Assembly: GCA_050944015.1 (NCBI GenBank)
Contig: JBMNQG010000004.1
Span: forward strand, 3,893-67,892
Length of the DNA: 64,000 bases
DNA from: DUOX01 sp050944015
GTDB taxonomy: Bacteria > Bacillota > Clostridia > Oscillospirales > Oscillospiraceae
Direction of reading: 5' to 3'
Below are positions 1-8,595 of the stretch, piece by piece. Each line of letters begins with the position of its first letter. Position 1 is the stretch's first letter. The notes beneath the pieces were generated by a model. The model was given only the letters and a program-made list of their open reading frames with translations. It made no database searches and had not been told where the DNA came from. A program made the translations under genes and the position numbers.

Positions 1-1
1 T

Positions 2-205
2 TTCGGAGAACTGTTCGCAAAGGGGCAAAAATTCGACAAAATGGCAGAGGGCTATTATACTGCCCGCGCAATCATAAAGCTGGCCAGGGAGTATCAGGTG
101 GAACTGCCCATTTGCAGCTCGGTATACGCAATATTGTACGAAAACGCCGACCCCAGGGAGGTTTTGGAGTCGCTGTTTACCCGGAGTATCAAAAAGGAGT
201 TTTAA
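2..205 (+). CDS. gpsA: Glycerol-3-phosphate dehydrogenase [NAD(P)+], C-terminal end only
   Basis: The window opens inside this gene; about 67 C-terminal residues remain, ending at a TAA at 203-205. The tail reads MAEGYYTARAIIKLAREY, then LPICSSVYAILYE, then DPREVLESLF, which matches the C-terminal helical domain of GpsA (the family has a VEGxxTxxA...LPI...Vxxxxx pattern). GpsA reduces dihydroxyacetone phosphate to sn-glycerol 3-phosphate for phospholipid synthesis in the cytoplasm. The catalytic and NAD-binding parts lie outside the window, so the assignment rests on this tail alone. Confidence 0.75.
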   Translation, partial: FGELFAKGQKFDKMAEGYYTARAIIKLAREYQVELPICSSVYAILYENADPREVLESLFTRSIKKEF

Positions 206-217
206 AAACTCCTTTTT
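191..217 (+). terminator. Intrinsic terminator overlapping the end of gpsA
   Basis: A self-complementary run (AAAAAGGAGTTT paired with AAACTCCTTTTT) overlaps the gpsA stop codon and ends in a T-tract. The arms are AT-rich at the base, so it may be moderate in strength. Confidence 0.6.
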
Positions 218-246
218 GCGTGGTACATAGCCATAATATAGCGAAA

Positions 247-279
247 AAGCGAAAGAGATTGGCTCTTTCGCTTTTTTAT
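247..279. terminator. Bidirectional terminator between gpsA and the repressor gene
   Basis: Inverted repeat AGCGAAAGAG / CTCTTTCGCT with a short loop, followed by a T6 run on the plus strand and by a T-rich stretch on the minus strand. It sits between the converging ends of gpsA and the minus-strand repressor, so it can stop transcription from both sides. Confidence 0.7.
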
Positions 280-283
280 TTCA

Positions 284-1003
284 TTACCTCATTACCGATT
301 TGCCCACAACCTTGCCTAAAATCCTAAGCTCCAGCGGGTCCGTAACCACGATGTCGGGGTAGTTGGGGTTCAGAGATTGAAGCCTGACTCCGCTTACCCT
401 GTTCCGGAGGCGCTTGAGATAGGCGTTTCCGTCGTAGAGAAAGACGCCAATCTCCCCGTGGTTGAGGGTGTTTTGCTGGTACACCCAGGCTATCTGCCCG
501 TCTTTGAATTCCGGCTCCATGCTGTCCCCGGACACTCGGACGCCGAAATTCGCGCTGAGGGGCACATCGTCCCCCACAGGGATCAGCTCGTAGTCGCTGC
601 TGTCCAAAAACTGGCCGGTGCCGGCGGAAACGGCCATGCTGTACAGGGGAAGGCTCCTGACATCCGTTAGGTGCGCCGGCACGTCTGCGCCGGAATAAAG
701 CCCGCTGGCACGAAGCAGGTCCGCGTATTCGTATACTTTTTTCCGCCCCTTGTTGTTGAGGCCGGCCAAAAAGCCCCTGTCCGTTTTGCCCATAAATACC
801 CCGGTGATATCCACCACGTCCAGCAGGTCGCAAAGAACCAAAAACTGCCTGGCGTTGGGCAGGGAAGACCCGCTCTCCCACTTGGAGATTGCCTGATTTG
901 TGACTTCAATCCCTCTTTTGGCCAGCATATCGGCCAGTTCCTTTTGAGAAAGCTTTTTCTTTTTTCTCAGTGCGGCTAATGTTTCACCCAAGGTATTGTT
1001 CAC
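284..1003 (-). CDS. XRE-type repressor with LexA-like S24 self-cleavage domain
   Basis: Transcriptional repressor of the LexA/phage CI type, 239 residues from the GTG start. That start is preferred because GAGGTGG lies about 5 nt upstream; an in-frame ATG further out lacks this. Residues 5-60 form an XRE helix-turn-helix (LSQKELADMLA, VTNQAISKWESG). Residues 115-239 are an S24 peptidase fold: a probable Ala-Gly cleavage site at 127-128, catalytic Ser161 in SGDSMEP, and Lys197 in AYLKRL. In this family RecA-ssDNA or another signal triggers autocleavage and derepression. It is divergent from a Y-family polymerase gene, with matching operator-like sites between them, so it probably controls that gene and itself. 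It is not the canonical LexA, whose DNA-binding domain is a winged helix. Confidence 0.85.
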   Translation of the reverse strand: MNNTLGETLAALRKKKKLSQKELADMLAKRGIEVTNQAISKWESGSSLPNARQFLVLCDLLDVVDITGVFMGKTDRGFLAGLNNKGRKKVYEYADLLRASGLYSGADVPAHLTDVRSLPLYSMAVSAGTGQFLDSSDYELIPVGDDVPLSANFGVRVSGDSMEPEFKDGQIAWVYQQNTLNHGEIGVFLYDGNAYLKRLRNRVSGVRLQSLNPNYPDIVVTDPLELRILGKVVGKSVMR

Positions 1004-1022
1004 AGCTACCACCTCACACCAC

Positions 1023-1051
1023 AGTATATAGTATGAGCCGCGAAAAAGCAA
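1023..1051 (-). promoter_or_regulatory. Promoter of the S24 repressor gene
   Basis: On the minus strand TTGCTT (1046-1051), a 17-nt spacer, then TATACT (1023-1028), about 20 nt upstream of the GTG start. Spacing and -10 are near consensus for the housekeeping sigma factor. Confidence 0.65.
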
Positions 1052-1071
1052 GAAAATATTTCATTTTATAT

Positions 1072-1143
1072 CCTAATAAGATAATAATGCGTGCTTTACA
1101 TATCCTAAAAGTTGATATATAATACTGTTGTTATCTTATTGGG
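1072..1143. promoter_or_regulatory. Pair of inverted operator-like sites in the repressor/polymerase intergenic region
   Basis: CCTAATAAGATAATAA at 1072-1087 and, on the opposite strand, CCCAATAAGATAACAA at 1128-1143 agree at 14 of 16 positions and face each other around the polymerase promoter. The right copy overlaps the start of that transcript and its ribosome binding site. A direct repeat ATATCCTAA also occurs at 1068 and 1100, 32 bp apart. The likely binder is the adjacent S24 repressor; this is inference from position. Confidence 0.55.
1095..1123 (+). promoter_or_regulatory. Promoter of the Y-family polymerase gene
   Basis: TTTACA (1095-1100), 17-nt spacer, TATAAT (1118-1123), about 28 nt before the ATG. 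It lies between the two inverted operator-like sites, as expected for a repressed damage-inducible gene. Confidence 0.75.
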
Positions 1144-1151
1144 AGAATAAC

Positions 1152-2381
1152 ATGGAAAGAATTATCCTGCATTCGGACATAAACTCGTGCTATGCCAATA
1201 TAGAGATGCTGCACCATCCCCAGCTGCGGGGACTCCCTGTGGCGGTGGGGGGCAGCCAGGAGGACAGACACGGCATTATTTTGGCAAAGGAAGAGCTGGC
1301 TAAAAAATGCGGTGTTAAGACCGGCATGACCATATGGCAGGCCAAAAGGCTGTGCCCGGAGCTGGTAATTTTGCCGCCCAGAATGGACTTGTATTTAGAA
1401 TATTCATATAAGGTTCGGAAGATTTACGCCGACTACACGGATTTGCTGGAGCCCTTCGGAATAGACGAGTGCTGGCTGGACATGACGGGCTGCGTACCTC
1501 CGGGCAAGGGGAAGGCTGTGGCGGAAGAAATCGGCAATCGGGTAAAAAAAGATACAGGGCTCACCGTAAGCATAGGGGTCAGCTGGAACAAGGTGTTTGC
1601 AAAGCTGGGCTCCGACTACAAAAAGCCTGATGCTGTGACTGTAATAGACAGGGGAAGGTATAAGGATATGGTCTGGCCCCTGCCCGTAGAGAATCTGCTT
1701 TATGTAGGGCCCAGTACCTCAAGGAAGCTGCGGGGAATGGGGATAGACACAATCGGCTGCCTGGCGGCGGCAGACCCGGAAACCCTCCGGCTGCGGCTGG
1801 GGAAGATGGGCCTGGTAATCCACTCCTTTGCCAACGGGCTGGACAATTCTCCGGTGGTGCGGGAGGACCTGGCGCCGCCCGTAAAGTCCATAGGAAACAG
1901 CACCACCACGCCCCGGGACCTTGTAAACGACAGGGAGGCGTGGGTGACCCTGGCGGCCCTTGCGGAAAGCGTGGGCATGCGCCTCCGCGAAAACGGGTTT
2001 ATGTGCCGGACGGTGGAGGTGTCCGTAAGGGACGACAGCCTGAACTGGCGCAGCCGCCAGTTAAAGCTGCCCTACGCCACCGACATAACCAGGGAAATAG
2101 CCGACATAAGCTTCCGGCTTTTTAAAAGCCTTCACATGTGGCCCGCACCCGTCCGAAGCCTTGGAATCAGGTGCACCGACCTGGTGCCGGTAAGTTTTCC
2201 CGAGCAGCTGAGCCTTTTTTCCGACTATGAAAAGCGGGACAGGCAGCGCCAGCTGGACAGGGTTATGGACGATATACGGAGAAAGCACGGTTTTGGCATA
2301 ATAAAACGCGCCGCCGTTCTGGAAAACGGCGGCGCGGATGTGCTCCATAAAGGGGCTGGCAGCCTTCCGGGAGCGCTGTGA
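1152..2381 (+). CDS. dinB: Y-family (DinB/UmuC-like) translesion DNA polymerase
   Basis: Error-prone polymerase that copies past damaged bases; 409 residues, the usual DinB size. Start is the ATG with GGGAG 6 nt upstream; an in-frame TTG at 1128 has no ribosome binding site. The palm carries the catalytic Asp9 (LHSDINSC) and Asp105-Glu106 (FGIDECWLD, where most DinB proteins have SIDE). An IMS-type N-terminal catalytic region, a helix-hairpin-helix near residue 180 and a C-terminal little-finger region follow. It is divergent from a self-cleaving repressor and its promoter is flanked by operator-like sites, suggesting DNA-damage induction. Whether it is Pol IV-like or Pol V-like cannot be settled from sequence alone. 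Its stop abuts that of convergent proA. Confidence 0.88.
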   Translation: MERIILHSDINSCYANIEMLHHPQLRGLPVAVGGSQEDRHGIILAKEELAKKCGVKTGMTIWQAKRLCPELVILPPRMDLYLEYSYKVRKIYADYTDLLEPFGIDECWLDMTGCVPPGKGKAVAEEIGNRVKKDTGLTVSIGVSWNKVFAKLGSDYKKPDAVTVIDRGRYKDMVWPLPVENLLYVGPSTSRKLRGMGIDTIGCLAAADPETLRLRLGKMGLVIHSFANGLDNSPVVREDLAPPVKSIGNSTTTPRDLVNDREAWVTLAALAESVGMRLRENGFMCRTVEVSVRDDSLNWRSRQLKLPYATDITREIADISFRLFKSLHMWPAPVRSLGIRCTDLVPVSFPEQLSLFSDYEKRDRQRQLDRVMDDIRRKHGFGIIKRAAVLENGGADVLHKGAGSLPGAL

Positions 2382-3629
2382 CTACCGTATTTGGCCGCTG
2401 CCGTATACAACGTATTTGCAGCTGGTCAGCTCCCGCAGGCCCATGGGGCCCCGTGCGTGCATCTTTTGAGTGGATATGCCAATTTCTGCTCCAAGGCCGA
2501 ACTCCCCGCCGTCGGTGAAACGGGTGGAGGCGTTTACGTACACCGCCGCCGCGTCGACCTCCTGCAGGAACCGCTGGGAGTTTAAGTAATCGGAGGTGAT
2601 TATGGCCTCGGAATGGCCCGTGCCGTATCTGGCAATGTGCTCCATGGCCTCGTCTATTCCCGAGACGACCTTGACGGCCAGAATGTAATCGCCGTATTCC
2701 GTGGCCCAATCCTCCTCGGTGGCGGGCACCACGCAGGAGCCAAGAATTGACTGGGTTTCGGCATCCCCCCGCAGCTCCACATTGTATTCGTCAAGAGCGG
2801 GCTTCAGCATAGGCAGGAACCTGGCGGCAACGGAGCGGGCCACCAGGAGGGTCTCCATGGCGTTGCAGACCGAAGGCCGGCTGCACTTGGCGTTGCGGAC
2901 TATGTTGACGGCCATGTTCAGGTCCGCGCTGTTGTCCACATAGACGTGGCAGTTGCCTACGCCCGTTTCGATTACAGGGACGGTGGCGTTTTCCACAACG
3001 GAGCGTATCAGCCCGGCTCCGCCCCGGGGTATGAGCAGGTCCACATACTGGTGCAGCCTCATGAGCTCGGTTGCGCTTTCACGGCTGGTGTCCTGCACCA
3101 GGGAGATGCAGTCTGCGGGCAGGCCGGCGCCATCTATGGCTTCCCGCATTATGTCAACCAGCACCTTGTTGGACTCAAAGGCCTCCTTGCCGCCCCGGAG
3201 TATGACCGCATTGCCGGATTTAAGGCAAAGTACGGCGGAGTCCACGGTTACGTTGGGCCTGGATTCGTAAATCATGGCGATGACGCCCAGGGGCACCCGT
3301 ACCTGGGCGATGGTGAGGCCGTTGGGGCGCTTTACCATGGAAACGGCCTCGCCTATGGGGTCGGGGAGGGCGGCAACCTGACTTACTCCCTCCACTATGC
3401 CGTCGATGCGCGCTGGGGTTAGGGCAAGGCGGTCCTGCATGGCGCGGCTCATGCCGCTGGCCACCGCGTTTTTCATATCCTGGTCGTTGGCGGCCAGGAT
3501 TCTTTCTTTTTGGGAGCTTAAAGCCTTTGCGATTGCCATGAGGGCGGCGTTTTTCTCCTGGGTGCTGCAGACGGCCAGGCGTCTCGACGCGGCCTTTGCG
3601 GCTTTGCCCTGAAGTTCCAAAGCGGTCAT
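2382..3629 (-). CDS. proA: Gamma-glutamyl phosphate reductase
   Basis: NADPH-dependent reduction of gamma-glutamyl phosphate to glutamate 5-semialdehyde, the second step of proline synthesis; cytoplasmic. The 415 residues from the chosen ATG match the usual ProA length. That start has AAAGGAGG 8 nt upstream, whereas the upstream in-frame extension has none. It has an aldehyde-dehydrogenase fold with the catalytic Cys in the SVCNAMET segment and the RGGKEAFESN, LIPRGG and ETGVGNCHVYVD segments typical of ProA. It follows proB by 43 nt, so the two form a proBA operon, probably continuing the long minus-strand gene run. Confidence 0.95.
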   Translation of the reverse strand: MTALELQGKAAKAASRRLAVCSTQEKNAALMAIAKALSSQKERILAANDQDMKNAVASGMSRAMQDRLALTPARIDGIVEGVSQVAALPDPIGEAVSMVKRPNGLTIAQVRVPLGVIAMIYESRPNVTVDSAVLCLKSGNAVILRGGKEAFESNKVLVDIMREAIDGAGLPADCISLVQDTSRESATELMRLHQYVDLLIPRGGAGLIRSVVENATVPVIETGVGNCHVYVDNSADLNMAVNIVRNAKCSRPSVCNAMETLLVARSVAARFLPMLKPALDEYNVELRGDAETQSILGSCVVPATEEDWATEYGDYILAVKVVSGIDEAMEHIARYGTGHSEAIITSDYLNSQRFLQEVDAAAVYVNASTRFTDGGEFGLGAEIGISTQKMHARGPMGLRELTSCKYVVYGSGQIR

Positions 3630-3672
3630 GCTTTTTACCTCCTTTGAGGCGGGAGGCCCCCGCCGTACTTTG

Positions 3673-4473
3673 TTACTTTCTTCCGACAAACAGCGTGCCT
3701 ACGGGTTTTCCATCTATTATATCCGCAAGCCGCTCCGGGTATTGGCCGTTTGTTATCACCATGTCAATTCCCCGGGCCATGGCTATTTCCGCGGCCTGCA
3801 GCTTTGTAATCATGCCGCCGGTGCCCCTGTTGGAGCCGGAGCCGCCTGCAAGGGCACGGATTTCGTCGTCTATTTTCCGGATTTCACGGATAAGGCGGGC
3901 GTTGGGATTTTCCCTGGGGTTGCTTTCGTAAAGGCCCTCGATATCCGAAAGGAGAACCAGCATCTTTGCCCTGCACAGGACGGACACAATGGCTGAAAGA
4001 GTGTCGTTGTCGCCGAATACCTTGTGCTCGGATTCGATTTCAACGTAGCTTACGGAGTCGTTTTCATTGACAATAGGGATAATGCCCATTTCCAGGAGGG
4101 AATCGAAGGTGCTTATAAGATTCTGCTTTTTCTCCTCATGCTCAATATCGTCGGCGGTGAGGAGAATCTGGCCTACCGTCTTTCCATACTCGCTGAAGAA
4201 TTTGTCGTAAAGGTGCATAAGCTCGCACTGGCCTACGGCGGCGGCGGCCTGCTTGTAGCGCAGTTCCTTCGGCCGCTCGGTCATGCGCATTTTGTGGGCG
4301 CCCACGGCAATGGCGCCGGAGGAGACCAGTATTACATCCCAGCCCCGGTTTTGAATGTCGGACAGGGCCATTGCCAGCTTGTCAAAGCTGCGGAAATTAA
4401 GCTCGCCGCCTTCGTGGGTGAGAGTGGATGTGCCTACTTTAACGACTATGCGGTTTTCTATAAGCTCGTTCAT
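3673..4473 (-). CDS. proB: Glutamate 5-kinase, short form without PUA domain
   Basis: ATP-dependent phosphorylation of glutamate, the first and normally proline-inhibited step of proline synthesis. 266 residues with an amino-acid-kinase fold: VVKVGTSTL at the N terminus, VSSGAIAVG, NENDSVS and GTGGMITKLQAAEIA. It stops after the kinase domain, so the C-terminal PUA domain of the E. coli-type enzyme is absent; single-domain forms are common in Firmicutes. AGAGGT lies 6 nt before the ATG. It is first of proBA. Confidence 0.94.
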   Translation of the reverse strand: MNELIENRIVVKVGTSTLTHEGGELNFRSFDKLAMALSDIQNRGWDVILVSSGAIAVGAHKMRMTERPKELRYKQAAAAVGQCELMHLYDKFFSEYGKTVGQILLTADDIEHEEKKQNLISTFDSLLEMGIIPIVNENDSVSYVEIESEHKVFGDNDTLSAIVSVLCRAKMLVLLSDIEGLYESNPRENPNARLIREIRKIDDEIRALAGGSGSNRGTGGMITKLQAAEIAMARGIDMVITNGQYPERLADIIDGKPVGTLFVGRK

Positions 4474-4532
4474 GACTATACCTCTGCAACATATGTAATA
4501 TGTAATTTAATTATTTTATCACATGATTCCAT

Positions 4533-5288
4533 TTATTGAAATACCCATTTGTAAGCAACGGCGAAGCCTTCCCGTATAAAATAATTGAGCCTTAAAATGG
4601 GGTAGCTGGTTTTTCCTGCCACGCCCACCGGGTCGGCCCCCAAATCCCTGGCCATGAGCTTTGCCCGGTAAAGGTGATATTCGCTGCTGACTATCGCCAC
4701 CCGTCCCGTGGGGTCGCCGCCCAAAGACTTAATTATTTCAAGGGAATACTTGAGATTTTCGTAAGTGGTGGTGGATTTTTCCTCCCTGATTATCCTCTCC
4801 GGGGCAACTCCCCTTGCCACAAGCCAGTTTTCCATGGCCTGGGCCTCTGTCATATCCTCTCCTTCGCCCTGGCCGCCCGAAACTATGGCGACAGCCTCCG
4901 GGTATTTTTCCAGATAGTCCAGTGCGGCGGTAAGGCGGTTGACCATGGACAGGGAAGGGGTGCTGCCGTTAAGACCGGCTCCCAGGACTATGAGGTAGTC
5001 CGCCTTGGGGTCCTTGGAGGTCCGGGCGGAAATGATTATGGGAATCTCTATGGCAATGAAAAAGATGAGGCCTATGACGATAAGGGCTGCCAGCACCCGC
5101 CGAAGCCTGCAGGCCCCCAAATGGCGGAGAAGCCTGAATATGAGGACCAGTATCCCTATACCGGTGAGTACGTAGGCTAAAAAGCCGTATCCTATAAGGG
5201 CGAAGCGGAAGAATAGGGCCGCTCCGAAACATGCTGCTGCCGCGATAATCCACAGCCCGTTTCTAAATCTATTGGCGACGGAATCCAT
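4533..5288 (-). CDS. YdcF/SanA-family (DUF218) membrane-anchored protein
   Basis: 251 residues with three hydrophobic N-terminal segments (about residues 12-45 and 62-88), then a DUF218 domain from about residue 98: YLIVLGAGL, SMVNRLTAALDYL, VSGGQGEGEDMTEAQAM, and STTTYENLKYSLEI. The domain faces the outside in characterised relatives such as SanA and has been linked to envelope barrier function in enterobacteria; its reaction is not established. It lies 18 nt downstream of the ABC-F gene and 59 nt upstream of proB. Position next to cell-wall genes is compatible with an envelope role. Confidence 0.85.
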   Translation of the reverse strand: MDSVANRFRNGLWIIAAAACFGAALFFRFALIGYGFLAYVLTGIGILVLIFRLLRHLGACRLRRVLAALIVIGLIFFIAIEIPIIISARTSKDPKADYLIVLGAGLNGSTPSLSMVNRLTAALDYLEKYPEAVAIVSGGQGEGEDMTEAQAMENWLVARGVAPERIIREEKSTTTYENLKYSLEIIKSLGGDPTGRVAIVSSEYHLYRAKLMARDLGADPVGVAGKTSYPILRLNYFIREGFAVAYKWVFQ

Positions 5289-5306
5289 GATGCACCTGCC
5301 TTTAAT

Positions 5307-7199
5307 TTACGTTATAGAGTCGGACAACTCGTCCCACTGGACATAAAGCCTGTCCAGCTCCGCCTCGACGGCTGCCCGGCGCCCGTCGATTTCCAGGAGC
5401 CGCTGATAATCCGAGGAGTGCTCCTGAGCCATTTTATCAAGCTCTGAAATTTCGGCCTCCAGCTTTTCTATTTCCCGCTCCAGTTTTGCCATCTGCCTTT
5501 CAAGGTTTTGGGGCTTTTTCCGGGGCTCCTTCTTTTTTTGCCCGGGCGGCCCGTTTTTCCTTGACGCGTTTTTTTCAATCTGCTGCAGGGCTGCCTGGCG
5601 CTCCTTGAATTGGCGGTACTCGGTAAAACCGCCTTTGAAGTCCGTAATTTTGCCGGCGGAGAGTTCCCAAATCCGGGTGGCAAAGCGGTCAATGAAATAG
5701 CGGTCATGGGATACGAAAAGCAGTGTTTCGCCGTAATCGGACAGGGCTTCCTCTATCCATTCCCGGCTGGCCAAATCCAGATGGTTCGTGGGCTCGTCAA
5801 GTATCAGGAAGTTTATCTCGTCACGCATGAGCATGCAAAGCCGCAGGCGGCTCAGCTCTCCGCCGGAAAGGGCGGATACCGGCTTGAATACGTCCTCCCC
5901 GGTGAATTTGAATGCCCCCAGGCGGTTCCTGGCGCTCTGATGGGTGCAGTTTTCCTCGTATATAAGCGTATCCAGAACTGAGCGGTGCGGGTTTTCAAAT
6001 TTGACTACCTGGGGCAGGTAGGCCTTTTTCACGGCGGGTCCCAGGCGAATCCATCCCGTATCCGGCTGCTCCTCGCCCATGATTATTTTAATGAGGGTAG
6101 ACTTGCCGGTGCCGTTGTCGCCGATAAGGGCAATCCGCTCGCCGGGGTTTATCGTAAGACTGACGTCCGAAAAAAGCGCCCTGCCCCCGAAGCTCTTGGA
6201 TATGCCCTCCATGACCAGCACTTCGTCGCCATAAAACTCGCGCTGGCTGAATTTTACCCGCAGTTTTTTCTCGGCGGCTGGCCTTTCCGTTTTCTGCATG
6301 CGCTCCATTCTTGAGCGTATGGCCATGGATTTTTTCATCAGGGCTTCGTTGCCGGTGCCCCACTGTTGCAGTCTTCGGGCGGCCTCGTCCAGGCGCTTAA
6401 TTTCCTTCTGCTCCTTTTCGTACTGTTTCAGCTGCTCTTCATAACGCCTTTGCTTTTCCACAACGTAAAAGCTGTAGTTTCCGCTGTAAAACTCCGCCCT
6501 GCCGTTTACTATCTCAATGCAGCGCTGGACAACACGGTCCAGGAAGTACCGGTCATGGGAGATGGCCAACACCGTGCCCTTGAACTTCAGGAGATACTCC
6601 TCCAGCCATTCGGTGGCCCGCATGTCCAGGTGGTTTGTAGGCTCGTCCAGCAGGAGTATGTCGGTGTTCTCCAAAATCAGCCGGGCCAGGTTCACCCTGG
6701 TTTTTTCGCCGCCGGAAAGGCTGTCGAAGGGCTGGGAGCGCATCTCCGGGGGGATGTCCAGGCCGTTTGCCACCCGGTTCCGCTCCACGTCAATGTTGTA
6801 GCCGTCAAGCACCTCGAATTCCGCATTGAGGCGGTCGTACTCCCTCATGATTTCCGGGGATGGCTCCGTGGCCATTTTTTCCGCAAGCTCCTGCAACCGG
6901 CGGCTTATTTCGTACTGGCGGCGGTGGGCGGTTTTCAAAACGTCCTCGGTGGTGAAGTGTTTGGGGTATGCGGGTATCTGGGATATAAGGCCGACGCGCT
7001 TGCCCGGGGCGATAAAGATTTCCCCCTGGTCCTCCTTGTATTCGCCTGCCAGCAGCCGGAAGAGTGTGGTTTTCCCGGCGCCGTTTATCCCCAGTATGCC
7101 TACGCGCTCCCCGGCGTGTATGTCAAAAGAGAGGCCGTCCAGTATATTTTTGCCATCCTCAAAAGCCTTGACGAGGTTTTTGACAGAGATGTCTATCAT
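5307..7199 (-). CDS. ABC-F family ATPase (Uup/YdiF-like)
   Basis: Soluble tandem ATPase of 630 residues without membrane segments; ABC-F proteins act on the ribosome. Two nucleotide-binding domains are visible: Walker A GINGAGKTTL and GDNGTGKSTL, signatures LSGGEKTRV and LSGGELSRL, and LDEPTNHLD in both. The inter-domain linker (about 245-310) is long and charged. Residues about 545-630 form a charged coiled coil (LERQMAKLEREIEKLEAE), as in Uup and YdiF. Antibiotic resistance ABC-F proteins usually have a different linker and often lack this C-terminal coil, so a housekeeping translation role is more likely. It starts 10 nt after the MATE gene ends. Confidence 0.9.
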   Translation of the reverse strand: MIDISVKNLVKAFEDGKNILDGLSFDIHAGERVGILGINGAGKTTLFRLLAGEYKEDQGEIFIAPGKRVGLISQIPAYPKHFTTEDVLKTAHRRQYEISRRLQELAEKMATEPSPEIMREYDRLNAEFEVLDGYNIDVERNRVANGLDIPPEMRSQPFDSLSGGEKTRVNLARLILENTDILLLDEPTNHLDMRATEWLEEYLLKFKGTVLAISHDRYFLDRVVQRCIEIVNGRAEFYSGNYSFYVVEKQRRYEEQLKQYEKEQKEIKRLDEAARRLQQWGTGNEALMKKSMAIRSRMERMQKTERPAAEKKLRVKFSQREFYGDEVLVMEGISKSFGGRALFSDVSLTINPGERIALIGDNGTGKSTLIKIIMGEEQPDTGWIRLGPAVKKAYLPQVVKFENPHRSVLDTLIYEENCTHQSARNRLGAFKFTGEDVFKPVSALSGGELSRLRLCMLMRDEINFLILDEPTNHLDLASREWIEEALSDYGETLLFVSHDRYFIDRFATRIWELSAGKITDFKGGFTEYRQFKERQAALQQIEKNASRKNGPPGQKKKEPRKKPQNLERQMAKLEREIEKLEAEISELDKMAQEHSSDYQRLLEIDGRRAAVEAELDRLYVQWDELSDSIT

Positions 7200-7209
7200 T
7201 TTAAAACTC

Positions 7210-8595
7210 CTATGCTTTCTTTGTTTCGGCGGCCGCCGACAGGATGCTGCGGTTTGTCCACCTGTCTGTGAGGAATCGCCCCACGTAGAGCAGGGAGCGG
7301 AACAACCAGTCCACTATCATGCCGTACCATATACCAATGACGCCCAGATTGAACACCCTGCTGAATATATATCCGAGCCCAACCCGGAAGGCCCACATGG
7401 AAAAGACCGCCACAAGCATGGTGAAATTAGCGTCGCCGGCGGCTCGCAGGGCGTTTGGCAGCGTGAAACCGAACGGCCATACCAGGGACGTGCCGAAAAT
7501 GGTGCAAAGTATCAGGCTCCTGGCCAGCTGGGCGGTATCGTTCCCCACGCCGTAAGCGGAGATTATGGGCCGCATAAAGAGGAATATGAAAATGTTTATA
7601 AACGTGATGGAGGCCATGGAAAGGCCGGTAAAGCCAACGGTGTAGCGCCTTGCCTGGTCATATTTGCCGGCCCCCACGCATTGCCCTGCAACGGTGACAA
7701 GGCCCATGCCAATTGCCATGCCCGGCATTATGGCAATAGACGACAGGCTGTTGGAAACGGCGGCTGCAGCAATTCCCGCTGTGCCGAAGCCGGAAACTAT
7801 GCTTTGGACAAGCACCTTGCCGATTTGAAAGATGCCGTTTTCAATGCCGTTGGGTATCCCAATGGACAGAATGTTTTTTATCATTGGAATATCTATCTTG
7901 ATAGGCCAAATGCCCGACAGGTTTATCTGTAAATCGGGATTCAGTAGCCTGAAAGTCAGCAGCGTGCCTCCGAAAATGCGGGAGATAAGTGTTGCCAAGG
8001 CTGCGCCTGCCGCCCCCATATTAAAGACATAGATAAAGACGGCGTTGCCCGCCACGTTCATCAGGTTCATAACTATGGATACTCTCATGGGCAGCCTGGC
8101 GTTGCCCATAATCCGGTAGAGAGCGGAACAGGTGCCGAACTGGGCGATAAAGGGGTAGGAAATGGCCGTAAAAAGGAAATAACTTACGGCACTGTCCATA
8201 ACGTCTTTCTCTATGCTGCCGTAGATTGCGCCGAGTATGCCCCGCCTGAAGCCCAGGCACAGGGCCATTATGACGGAGGCCAGGGCCACGCATATCAAAT
8301 ATGCCTGCCTGGCGGAAAACCTGGCCTTTTGGATACGCTGCCCGCCCAAATACTGGGAGGTGACAATGGTTCCTCCGTTGGTTAGGGCTGCGAAAACGTT
8401 AATAAGCAGCATATTTATGGAATCTACCAGGGACACGCCGGACATGGCGTGTTCTCCAACCTGGGCAACCATTATTGTGTCGAGTATGCCTATGGTGGCT
8501 GAAAGAACCTGTTCAATAATAAGGGGAATCAGGAGAGCCTTGATTTGTTTTGACGTAAAGAGAGGCTCCCCTGAGCGCTTCGGAAAAACAGTCAT
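7210..8595 (-). CDS. MATE family multidrug/metabolite efflux transporter
   Basis: 461-residue integral membrane protein with about 12 predicted helices in two homologous halves, typical of MATE antiporters that export cationic drugs or metabolites using Na+ or H+. N-terminal features are IPLIIEQVLSATIGILDTIM and VNSI-like SLVDSINML, with ATLISRIFGG at the middle. Its ATG overlaps the stop of the upstream sulfatase gene by 4 nt (ATGA), so the two are translationally coupled. The substrate cannot be told from sequence; the cell-envelope neighbours allow, but do not show, a lipid or glycan-precursor role. Confidence 0.9.
   Translation of the reverse strand: MTVFPKRSGEPLFTSKQIKALLIPLIIEQVLSATIGILDTIMVAQVGEHAMSGVSLVDSINMLLINVFAALTNGGTIVTSQYLGGQRIQKARFSARQAYLICVALASVIMALCLGFRRGILGAIYGSIEKDVMDSAVSYFLFTAISYPFIAQFGTCSALYRIMGNARLPMRVSIVMNLMNVAGNAVFIYVFNMGAAGAALATLISRIFGGTLLTFRLLNPDLQINLSGIWPIKIDIPMIKNILSIGIPNGIENGIFQIGKVLVQSIVSGFGTAGIAAAAVSNSLSSIAIMPGMAIGMGLVTVAGQCVGAGKYDQARRYTVGFTGLSMASITFINIFIFLFMRPIISAYGVGNDTAQLARSLILCTIFGTSLVWPFGFTLPNALRAAGDANFTMLVAVFSMWAFRVGLGYIFSRVFNLGVIGIWYGMIVDWLFRSLLYVGRFLTDRWTNRSILSAAAETKKA

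Noticed and set aside
4474..4532. T-box or attenuator in front of proB
   Set aside because: The gap is only 59 bases and holds no stem-loop with a T-run.
6366..7932. Plus-strand frames of 300-370 codons opposite the ABC-F and MATE genes
   Set aside because: Shadows of real minus-strand genes, with no domain signature.
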